Assembly: GCF_029227915.1 (NCBI RefSeq)
Contig: NC_079878.1
Coordinates: 32,201,501 to 32,265,500, forward strand
Direction: 5' to 3'
Origin: Hydractinia symbiolongicarpus
Lineage: Eukaryota > Cnidaria > Hydrozoa > Anthoathecata > Hydractiniidae
Length of the DNA stretch: 64,000 nt
Position numbers and translations under genes: made by a program. Under the pieces are notes generated by a model. It was not told the origin of the DNA. It was given only the letters and a program-made list of their open reading frames with translations, and searched no databases. Below, piece by piece: positions 53,460 through 64,000 of this stretch. The first letter of the stretch is position 1. Every line of letters begins with the position of its first letter.

Positions 53460-56400
53460 TTAAATTATTCTTTCACCACTAAAACGCATGAGACTTGTAG
53501 TTTTCAAAAATGTTTTCATTTTTGATGAGACGCTGAATGAAAGAAGTTTAATCGCCGGCAAACGAAAACCTGCGATTTCCCGTAAATCCCGGACTCGGCT
53601 CGTATAGTCAAAAGTATACAAAGAAAGTATCCAGGGTGTAAACTCATTTCCCGAACGATTTTTTAAATTATTATTTCACCACTAAAGCCCATGAGACTTG
53701 CAGTTTTCAAAAATGTTTTCATTTTTGATGAGACGCTGAATAAAAGAAGTTTAATCGCCGGCAAACGAAAACCCGCGACTTCCCGTAAATCCCGGACTCG
53801 GCCCGTATAGTCAAAAGTATACAAAGAAAGTACCCAGGGAGTAAACTCATTTCCCGAACGATTTTTTAAATTATATTTTCACCACTAAAACGCATGAGAC
53901 TTGTAGTTTTCAAAAATGTTGTCATTTTTGATGAGACGCTGAATGAAAGAAGTTTAATCGCCGGCAAACAAAAACCTGCGATTTCCCGTAAATCCCGGAC
54001 TCGGCCCGTATAGTCAAAAGTATAATAAGATAGTACCCAGGGTGTATACTCATTTCCCGAACGATTTTTTAAATTATTATTTCACCACTAAAGCCCATGA
54101 GACTTGTAGTTTTTAAAAATGTTTTCATTTTTGATGACACGCTGAATAAAAGAAGTTTAATCGCCGGCAAACGAAAACCCGCCATTTCCCGTAAACCCTG
54201 GACTTGGCCCGTATAATCAAAAGTATGCAAAGAAAGTACCCAGGGAGTAAACTCATTTCCTGAACAATTTTTTAAATTATTTTTTCACCACTAAAACGCA
54301 TGAGACTAGTAGTTTTCAAAAATGTTTTCATTTTTGATGAGACGCTGAATAAAAGACGTTTAATCGCCGGCAAACGAAAACCCGCCATTTCCCGTAAACC
54401 CCGGACTCGGCCGGCATAGTCAAAAGTATACAAAGAAAGTACCCATGGAGTAAACTCATTTCCCGAACGGTTTTTTAAATTATTTTTTCAGCACTAAAAC
54501 GCATGAGACTTGTAGTTTTCAAAAATGTTTTCATTTTTGATGAGACGCTGAATTAAAGAAGTTTAATCGCCGGCAAACGAAAACCCGCGACTTCCCGTAA
54601 ATCCCGGACTCGGCCCGTATAGTCAAAAGTATACAAAGAAAGTACCCAGGGAGTAAACTCATTTCCCGAACGATTTTTTAAATTATATTTTCACCACTAA
54701 AGCCCATGAGATTTGTAGTTTTTAAAAATGTTTTCATTTTTTATGAGACGCTGAATAAAAGAAGTTTAATCGCCGGCAAACGAAAACCCGCCATTTCCCG
54801 TAAACCCTGGACTCGGCCCGTATAATCAAAAGTATACAAAGAAAGTACCCAGGGAGTAAACTCATTTCCCGAACGATTTTTTAAATTATTTTTCACCACT
54901 AAAACGCATGAGACTAGTAGTTTTTAAAAATGTTTTCATTTTTGATGAGACGCTGAATGAAAGAAGTTTAATCGCCGGCAAACGAAAACCCGCGACTTCC
55001 CGTAAATCCCGGACTCGGCCCGTATAGTCAAAAGTATACAAAGAAAGTACCCAGGGAGTAAACTCATTTCCCGAAAGATTTTTTAAATTATATTTTCACC
55101 ACTAAAACGCATGAGACTTGTAGTTTTCAAAAATGTTTTCATTTTTGATGAGACGCTGAATGAAAGAAGTTTAATCGCCGGCAAACGAAAACCTGCGATT
55201 TCCCGTAAATCCCGGACTCGGCCCGTATAGTCAAAAGTATAATAAGAAAGTACCCAGGGTGTAAACTCATTTCCCGAACGATTTTTTAAATTATTATTTC
55301 ACCACTAAAGCCCATGAGACTTGTAGTTTTTAAAAATGTTTTCTTTTTTGATGAGACGCTGAATAAAAGAAGTTTAATCGCAGTCAAACGAAAACCCGCC
55401 ATTTCCCATAAACCCTGTACTCGGCCCGTATAATCAAAAGTATACAAAGAAAGTACCCAGGGAGTAAACTTATTTCCCGAACGATTTTTTAAATTATTTT
55501 TTCACCACTAAAACGCATGAGACTTGTAGTTTTCAAAAATGTTTTCATTTTTAATGAGACGCTGAATAAAAGACGTTTAATCGCCGGCAAACGAAAACCC
55601 GCCATTTCCCGTAAACCCCGGACTCGGTCCGCCAAGTCAAAAGTATACAAAGAAAGTACCCAGGGAGTAAACTCATTTCCCGAACGATTTTTTAAATTAT
55701 TTTTTCAACACTACAACGCATGAGACTTGTAGTTTTTAAAAATGTTTTCATTTTTGATGAAACGCTGAATAAAAGAAGTTTAATCGCCGGCAAACGAAAA
55801 CCCGCGATTTCCCGTAAATCCCGGACTCGGCCGGTATAGTCAAAAGTATACAAAGAAAGTACCCAGGGAGTAAACTCATTTCCCGAACGATTTTTTAAAT
55901 TATTTTTTCACCACTAAAACGCATGAGACTTGTAGTTTTCAGAAATGTTTTCATTTTTGATGAGACGCTTAATCAAAGTGGTTTAATCGCCGGCAAACGA
56001 AAACCCGCGATTTCCCGTAAATCTCGGGCTTGGCCGGTATAGTCGAATGTATACAAAGAAAGTACCCTGTGAGTAAACTCATTCCCAAAACGATTTTTTA
56101 AATTATCTTTTCACCACTAAAACGCATGAGACTTGTAGTTTTTAAAAATGTTTTCATTTTTGATGAGACGCTGAATAAAAGAAGTTTAATCGCCGGCAAA
56201 CGAAAACCCGCCATTTCCCGTAAACCCCGGACTCGGTCCGTATAATCAAAAGTATACAAAGAAAGTACCCAGGGAGTAAACTCATTTCCCGAACGATTTT
56301 TTAAATTATTTTTTCACCACTAAAACGCATGAGACTTGTAGTTTTCAAAAATTTTTTCATTTTTGATGAGACGCTGAATAAAAGACGTTTAATCGCCGGC

Positions 56401-58100
56401 AAACGAAAACCCGCCATTTCCCGTAAACCCCGGACTCGGCCCGCCAAGTCAAAAGTATACAAAGAAAAAGGACCCAGTAAGTAAACTCATTTCCCAAACG
56501 ATTTTTTGAATTATTATTTCACCACTAAAGCCCATGAGACTTGTAGTTTTTAAAAATGTTTTCATTTTTGATGAGACGCTGAATAAAAGAAGTTTAATCG
56601 CCGGCAAACGAAAACCCGCGATTTCCCGTAAATCCCGGACTCGGCCCGTATAGTCAAAAGTATACAAAGAAAGTACCCAGGGAGTAAACTCATTTCCCGA
56701 ACGATTTTTTAAATTATTTTTTCACCACTAAAACGCATGAGACTTGTAGTTTTCAGAAATGTTTTCATTTTTGATAAGACGCTTAATGAAAGTGGTTTAA
56801 TCGCCGGCAAACGAAAACCCGCGATTTCCCGTAAATCTAGGGCTTGGCCGGTATAGTCGAATGTATACAAAGAAAGTACCCTGTGAGTAAACTCATTTCC
56901 AAAACGATTTTTTAAATTATCTTTTCACCACTAAAACGCATGAGACTTGTAGTTTTCAAAAATGTTCTCATTTTTGATGAGACGCTGAATAAAAGAAGTT
57001 TAATCGCCGGCAAACGAAAACCCGTCATTTCCCGTAAACCCCGGACTCGGTCCGTATAATCAAAAGTATACAAAGAAAGTACCCAGGAAGTAAACTCATT
57101 TCCCGAACGATATTTTAAATTATTCTTTCACCACTAAAACGCATGAGACTTGTAGTTTTCAAAAATGTTTTCATTTTTGATGAGACGCTGAATGAAAGAA
57201 GTTTAATCGCCGGCAAACGAAAACCTGCGATTTCCCGTAAATCCCGGACTCGGCTCGTATAGTCAAAAGTATACAAAGAAAGTATCCAGGGTGTAAACTC
57301 ATTTCCCGAACGATTTTTTAAATTATTATTTCACCACTAAAGCCCATGAGACTTGTAGTTTTCAAAAATGTTTTCATTTTTGATGAGACGCTGAATAAAA
57401 GAAGTTTAATCGCCGGCAAACGAAAACCCGCGACTTCCCGTAAATCCCGGACTCGGCCCGTATAGTCAAAAGTATACAAAGAAAGTACCCAGGGAGTAAA
57501 CTCATTTCCCGAACGATTTTTTAAATTATATTTTCACCACTAAAACGCATGAGACTTGTAGTTTTCAAAAATGTTGTCATTTTTGATGAGACGCTGAATG
57601 AAAGAAGTTTAATCGCCGGCAAACAAAAACCTGCGATTTCCCGTAAATCCCGGACTCGGCCCGTATAGTCAAAAGTATAATAAGATAGTACCCAGGGTGT
57701 ATACTCATTTCCCGAACGATTTTTTAAATTATTATTTCACCACTAAAGCCCATGAGACTTGTAGTTTTTAAAAATGTTTTCATTTTTGATGACACGCTGA
57801 ATAAAAGAAGTTTAATCGCCGGCAAACGAAAACCCGCCATTTCCCGTAAACCCTGGACTTGGCCCGTGTAATCAAAAGTATGCAAAGAAAGTACCCAGGG
57901 AGTAAACTCATTTCCTGAACAATTTTTTAAATTATTTTTTCACCACTAAAACGCATGAGACTAGTAGTTTTCAAAAATGTTTTCATTTTTGATGAGACGC
58001 TGAATAAAAGACGTTTAATCGCCGGCAAACGAAAACCCGCCATTTCCCGTAAACCCCGGACTCGGCCGGCATAGTCAAAAGTATACAAAGAAAGTACCCA
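53460..58100. repeat. Copies of an 18-monomer (about 3.65 kb) segmental duplication
   Basis: The rare variant ATGTTGTCATTTTTGATGAG appears near 53916 and 57571, 3655 bp apart, in the same variant context (AAACAAAAACCTG, GATAGTACCC, GTATACTCATT downstream in both). This shows a block copied as a unit. The range given covers the parts compared by eye; the full extent is larger. Confidence 0.7.
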
Positions 58101-61100
58101 TGGAGTAAACTCATTTCCCGAACGATTTTTTAAATTATTTTTTCAGCACTAAAACGCATGAGACTTGTAGTTTTCAAAAATGTTTTCATTTTTGATGAGA
58201 CGCTGAATTAAAGAAGTTTAATCGCCGGCAAACGAAAACCCGCGACTTCCCGTAAATCCCGGACTCGGCCCGTATAGTCAAAAGTATACAAAGAAAGTAC
58301 CCAGGGAGTAAACTCATTTCCCGAACGATTTTTTAAATTATATTTTCACCACTGAAGCCCATGAGATTTGTAGTTTTTAAAAATGTTTTCATTTTTGATG
58401 AGACGCTGAATAAAAGAAGTTTAATCGCCGGCAAACGAAAACCCGCCATTTCCCGTAAACCCTGGACTCGGCCCGTATAATCAAAAGTATACAAAGAAAG
58501 TACCCAGGGAGTAAACTCATTTCCCGAACGATTTTTTAAATTATTTTTCACCACTAAAACGCATGAGACTAGTAGTTTTCAAAAATGTTTTCATTTTTGA
58601 TGAGACGCTGAATAAAAGACGTTTAATCGCCGGCAAACGAAAACCCGCCATTTCCCGTAAACCACGGACTCGGCCCGCATAGTCAAAAGTATACAAAGAA
58701 AGTACCCAGGGAGTAAACTCATTTCCCGAACGATTTTTTAAATTATTTTTTCAGCACTAAAACGCATGAGACTTGTAGTTTTTAAAAATGTTTTCATTTT
58801 TGATGAGACGCTGAATGAAAGAAGTTTAATCGCCGGCAAACGAAAACCCGCGACTTCCCGTAAATCCCGGACGCGGCCCGTATAGTCAAAAGTATACAAA
58901 GAAAGTACCCAGGGAGTAAACTCATTCTCCGAACGATTTTTTAAATTATATTTTCACCACTAAAACGCATGAGACTTGTAGTTTCCAAAAATGTTTTCAT
59001 TTTTGATGAGACGCTGAATGAAAGAAGTTTAATCGCCGGCAAACGAAAATCTGCGATTTCCCGTAAATCCCGGACTCGGCCCGTATAGTCAAAAGTATAA
59101 TAAGAAAGTACCCAGGGTGTAAACTCATTTCCCGAACGATTTTTTAAATTATTATTTCACCACTAAAGCCCATGAGACTTGTAGTTTTTAAAAATGTTTT
59201 CATTTTTGATGAGACGCTGAATAAAAGAAGTTTAATCGCCGGCAAACGAAAACCCGCCATTTCCCGTAAACCCTGGACTCGGCCCGTATAATCAAAAGTA
59301 TACAAAGAAAGTACCCAGGGAGTAAACTTATTTCCCGAACGATTTTTTAAATTATTTTTTCACAACTATAACGCATGAGACTTGTAGTTTTCAAAGTGTT
59401 TTCATTTTTGATGAGACGCTGAATAAAAGACGTTTAATCGCCGGCAAACGAAAACCCGCCATTTCCCGTAAACCCTGGACTCGGCCCGTATAATCAAAAG
59501 TATACAAAGAAAGTACCCAGGGAGTAAACTCATTTCCCGAACGATTTTTTAAATTATTTTTCACCACTAAAACGCATGAGACTAGTAGTTTTCAAAAATG
59601 TTTTCATTTTTGATGAGACGCTGAATAAAAGACGTTTAATCGCCGGCAAACGAAAACCCGCCATTTCCCGTAAACCCCGGACTCGGCCCGCATAGTCAAA
59701 AGTATACAAAGAAAGTACCCAGGGAGTAAACTCATTCTCCGAACGATTTTTTAAATTATATTTTCACCACTAAAACGCATGAGACTTGTAGTTTTCAAAA
59801 ATGTTTTCATTTTTGATGAGACGCTGAATGAAAGAAGTTTAATCGCCGGCAAACGAAAATCTGCGATTTCCCGTAAATCCCGGACTCGGCCCGTATAGTC
59901 AAAAGTATAATAAGAAAGTACCCAGGGTGTAAACTCATTTCCCGAACGATTTTTTAAATTATTATTTCACCACTAAAGCCCATGAGACTTGTAGTTTTTA
60001 AAAATGTTTTCATTTTTGATGAGACGCTGAATAAAAGAAGTTTAATCGCCGGCAAACGAAAACCCGCCATTTCCCGTAAACCCCGGACTCGGCCCGCATA
60101 GTCAAAAGTATACAAAGAAAGTACCCAGGGAGTAAACTCATTTCCCGAACGATTTTTTAAATTATTTTTTCAGCACTAAAACGCATGAGACTTGTAGTTT
60201 TTAAAAATGTTTTCATTTTTGATGAGACGCTGAATGAAAGAAGTTTAATCGCCGGCAAACGAAAACCCGCGACTTCCCGTAAATCCCGGACTCGGCCCGT
60301 ATAGTCAAAAGTATACAAAGAAAGTACCCAGGGAGTAAACTCATTCTCCGAACGATTTTTTAAATTATATTTTCACCACTAAAACGCATGAGACTTGTAG
60401 TTTTCAAAAATGTTTTCATTTTTGATGAGACGCTGAATGAAAGAAGTTTAATCGCCGGCAAACGAAAATCTGCGATTTCCCGTAAATCCCGGACTCGGCC
60501 CGTATAGTCAAAAGTATAATAAGAAAGTACCCAGGGTGTAAACTCATTTCCCGAACGATTTTTTAAATTACTATTTCACCACTAAAGCCCATGAGACTTG
60601 TAGTTTTTAAAAATGTTTTCATTTTTGATGAGACGCTGAATAAAAGAAGTTTAATCGCCGGCAAACGAAAACCCGCCATTTCCCGTAAACCCTGGACTTG
60701 GCCCGTATAATCAAAAGTATACAAAGAAAGTACCCAGGGAGTAAACTCATTTCCTGAACAATTTTTTAAATTATTTTTTCACCACTAAAACGCATGAGAC
60801 TAGTAGTTTTCAAAAATTTTTCCATTTTTGATGAGACGCTGAATAAAAGAAGTTTAATCGCCGGCAAACGAAAACCCGCCATTTCCCGTAAACCCTGGAC
60901 TCGGCCCGTATAATCAAAAGTATACAAAGAAAGTACCCAGGGAGTAAACTCATTTCCCGAACGATTTTTTAAATTATTTTTCACCACTAAAACGCATGAG
61001 ACTAGTAGTTTTCAAAAATGTTTTCATTTTTGATGAGACGCTGAATAAAAGACGTTTAATCGCCGGCAAACGAAAACCCGCCATTTCCCGTAAACCACGG

Positions 61101-61139
61101 ACTCGGCCCGCATAGTCAAAAGTATACAAAGAAAGTACC

Positions 61140-62750
61140 CAGGGAGTAAACTCATTTCCCGAACGATTTTTTAAATTATTTTTTCAGCACTAAAACGCAT
61201 GAGACTTGTAGTTTTTAAAAATGTTTTCATTTTTGATGAGACGCTGAATGAAAGAAGTTTAATCGCCGGCAAACGAAAACCCGCGACTTCCTGTAAATCC
61301 CGGACTCGGCCCGTATAGTCAAAAGTATACAAAGAAAGTACCCAGGGAGTAAACTCATTCTCCGAACGATTTTTTAAATTATATTTTCACCACTAAAACG
61401 CATGAGACTTGTAGTTTTCAAAAATGTTTTCATTTTTGATGAGACGCTGAATGAAAGAAGTTTAATCGCCGGCAAACGAAAATCTGCGATTTCCCGTAAA
61501 TCCCGGACTCGGCCCGTATAGTCAAAAGTATAATAAGAAAGTACCCAGGGTGTAAACTCATTTCCCGAACGATTTTTTAAATTATTATTTCACCACTAAA
61601 GCCCATGAGACTTGTAGTTTTTAAAAATGTTTTCATTTTTGATGAGACGCTGAATAAAAGAAGTTTAATCGCCGGCAAACGAAAACCCGCCATGTCCCGT
61701 AAACCCTGGACTCGGCCCGTATAATCAAAAGTATACAAAGAAAGTACCCAGGGAGTAAACTTATTTCCCGAACGATTTTTTAAATTATTTTTTCACAACT
61801 ATAACGCATGAGACTTGTAGTTTTCAAAGTGTTTTCATTTTTGATGAGACGCTGAATAAAAGACGTTTAATCGCCGGCAAACGAAAACCCGCCATTTCCC
61901 GTAAACCCTGGACTCGGCCCGTATAATCAAAAGTATACAAAGAAAGTACCCAGGGAGTAAACTCATTCTCCGAACGATTTTTTAAATTATATTTTCACCA
62001 CTAAAACGCATGAGACTTGTAGTTTTTAAAAATGTTTTCATTTTTGATGAGACGCTGAATGAAAGAAGTTTAATCGCCGGCAAACGAAAACCCGCGACTT
62101 CCTGTAAATCCCGGACTCGGCCCGTATAGTCAAAAGTATACAAAGAAAGTACCCAGGGAGTAAACTCATTCTCCGAACGATTTTTTAAATTATATTTTCA
62201 CCACTAAAACGCATGAGACTTGTAGTTTTCAAAAATGTTTTCATTTTTGATGAGACGCTGAATGAAAGAAGTTTAATCGCCGGCAAACGAAAATCTGCGA
62301 TTTCCCGTAAATCCCGGACTCGGCCCGTATAGTCAAAAGTATAATAAGAAAGTACCCAGGGTGTAAACTCATTTCCCGAACGATTTTTTAAATTATTATT
62401 TCACCACTAAAGCCCATGAGACTTGTAGTTTTTAAAAATGTTTTCATTTTTGATGAGACGCTGAATAAAAGAAGTTTAATCGCCGGCAAACGAAAACCCG
62501 CCATGTCCCGTAAACCCTGGACTCGGCCCGTATAATCAAAAGTATACAAAGAAAGTACCCAGGGAGTAAACTTATTTCCCGAACGATTTTTTAAATTATT
62601 TTTTCACAACTATAACGCATGAGACTTGTAGTTTTCAAAGTGTTTTCATTTTTGATGAGACGCTGAATAAAAGACGTTTAATCGCCGGCAAACGAAAACC
62701 CGCCATTTCCCGTAAACCCTGGACTCGGCCCGTATAATCAAAAGTATACA
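61140..62750. repeat. Tandem 4-monomer duplication (811 bp)
   Basis: The rare CTTCCTGTAAATCC variant at 61288 recurs at 62099, and CCATGTCCCG and CAACTATAACGC variants recur at the same 811-bp offset. The same unit length is seen in the plus-oriented flank (37640-39260). Confidence 0.7.
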
Positions 62751-64000
62751 AAGAAAGTACCCAGGGAGTAAACTCATTCTCCGAACGATTTTTTAAATTA
62801 TATTTTCACCACTAAAACGCATGAGACTTGTAGTTTTCAAAAATGTTTTCATTTTTGATGAGACGCTGAATGAAAGAAGTTTAATCGCCGGCAAACGAAA
62901 ATCTGCGATTTCCCGTAAATCCCGGACTCGGCCCGTATAGTCAAAAGTATAATAAGAAAGTACCCAGGGTGTAAACTCATTTCCCGAACGATTTTTTAAA
63001 TTATTATTTCACCACTAAAGCCCATGAGACTTGTAGTTTTTATAAATGTTTTCATTTTTGATGAGACGCTGAATAAAAGAAGTTTAATCGCCGGCAAACG
63101 AAAACCCGCCATTTCCCGTAAACCCTGGACTTGGCCCGTATAATCAAAAGTATACAAAGAAAGTACCCAGGGAGTAAACTCATTTCCTGAACAATTTTTT
63201 AAATTATTTTTTCACCACTAAAACGCATGAGACTAGTAGTTTTCAAAAATGTTTTCATTTTTGATGAGACGCTGAATAAAAAACGTTTAATCGCCGGCAA
63301 ACGAAAACCCGCCATTTCCCGTAAACCCCGGACTCGGCCGGCATAGTCAAAAGTATACAAAGAAAGTACCCATGGAGTAAACTCATTTCCCGAACGATTT
63401 TTTAAATTATTTTTTCAGCACTAAAACGCATGAGACTTGTAGTTTTCAAAAATGTTTTCATTTTTGATGAGACGCTGAATTAAAGAAGTTTAATCGCCGG
63501 CAAACGAAAACCCGCGACTTCCCGTAAATCCCGGACTCGGCCCGTATAGTCAAAAGTATACAAAGAAAGTACCCAGGGAGTAAACTCATTTCCCGAACGA
63601 TTTTTTAAATTATATTTTCACCACTAAAGCCCATGAGATTTGTAGTTTTTAAAAATGTTTTCATTTTTGATGAGACGCTGAATAAAAGAAGTTTAATCGC
63701 CGGCAAACGAAAACCCGCCATTTCCCGTAAACCCTGGACTCGGCCCGTATAATCAAAAGTATACAAAGAAAGTACCCAGGGAGTAAACTCATTTCCCGAA
63801 CGATTTTTTAAATTATTTTTCACCACTAAAACGCATGAGACTAGTAGTTTTCAAAAATGTTTTCATTTTTGATTAGACGCTGAATAAAAGACGTTTAATC
63901 GCCGGCAAACGAAAACCCGCCATTTTCCGTAAACCCCGGACTCGGCCCGCATAGTCAAAAGTACACAAAGAAAGTACCCAGGGAGTAAACTCATTTCCCG

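Larger units (their letters stand above)
40872..64000 (-). repeat. 203-bp satellite array, minus orientation, to the window end
   Basis: The same monomer as at the left, opposite in direction to the flanks of the element. Duplicated blocks are visible from recurring monomer types: 42527 and 45977 (3450 bp, 17 monomers), 44055 and 45475 (1420, 7), 48507 and 48913 (406, 2), 51812 and 52827 (1015, 5), 51052 and 55517 (4465, 22), 58333 and 63605 (5272, 26). A monomer type with GTATAATAAG in place of GTATACAAAG becomes frequent from ~47.7 kb on. I see no gene in this region; all short ORFs are repeat frames. Confidence 0.97.

Noticed and set aside
1-64000. tRNA, rRNA or other structured RNA genes
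   Set aside because: No cloverleaf, rRNA or snRNA signature was seen on either strand outside the small hairpins listed.

Overview
The window is invertebrate-type nuclear DNA: about 47 kb of a ~203-bp tandem satellite, a short block of TTAGGG telomere repeats, and one 16.3-kb Polinton/Maverick (adintovirus-like) DNA element inserted in the satellite. The evidence is a TTAGGG array, a long satellite with higher-order structure, no bacterial-type operons outside the element, and an element carrying protein-primed family B DNA polymerase, retrovirus-type integrase, major and minor capsid proteins and a packaging ATPase between terminal inverted repeats (TIRs). Several accessory proteins look like those I associate with Polintons of cnidarians and other marine invertebrates, but the host species cannot be named from sequence alone.

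Layout: 1-19309 satellite in one orientation (called minus here); 19310-20359 satellite flipped to plus; 20360-36663 the element, flanked by AATCG direct repeats; 36664-40650 plus satellite continuing; 40651-40871 (TTAGGG)n; 40872-64000 satellite in minus orientation. The satellite has a 203-bp monomer and higher-order repeats, for example 8-, 9-, 4-, 5-, 18-, 22- and 26-monomer duplications. The many 60-100 codon ORFs in it are repeat artefacts and not genes.

Element, left to right: left TIR (274 bp); small unknown protein (-); membrane-anchored His-tailed protein (-); then (+) minor capsid, major capsid and packaging ATPase (the last broken by one in-frame TAA); a (+) run of five or six small, mostly membrane, proteins; a (-) 417-aa coiled-coil/membrane protein; two (+) tandem paralogous membrane proteins; (+) SAP-like protein 1; (+) acidic RING protein with an MDM2-type RING; (-) integrase; (+) SAP-like protein 2; (+) PolB, whose stop codon lies inside the right TIR. 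PolB and TIRs would replicate the element, integrase would insert it, and the capsid/ATPase set would package it. No adenain-type maturation protease is recognisable, and the ATPase is interrupted, so this copy looks recent (TIRs 273/274 identical) but possibly unable to make particles by itself.

The most interesting structure beyond gene content: (i) a family of small hairpins, one at the 3' end of most transcription units, with a constant GTTAC/GTAAC core and inner stem bases that change together; (ii) a duplicated module (SAP gene, hairpin, GGTGGGTGG tract, TTAAAGATT promoter, ATGACTTCGAGA start) placed in front of both PolB and the RING gene; (iii) the MDM2-like RING itself; (iv) a telomere array sitting exactly where the satellite reverses orientation.
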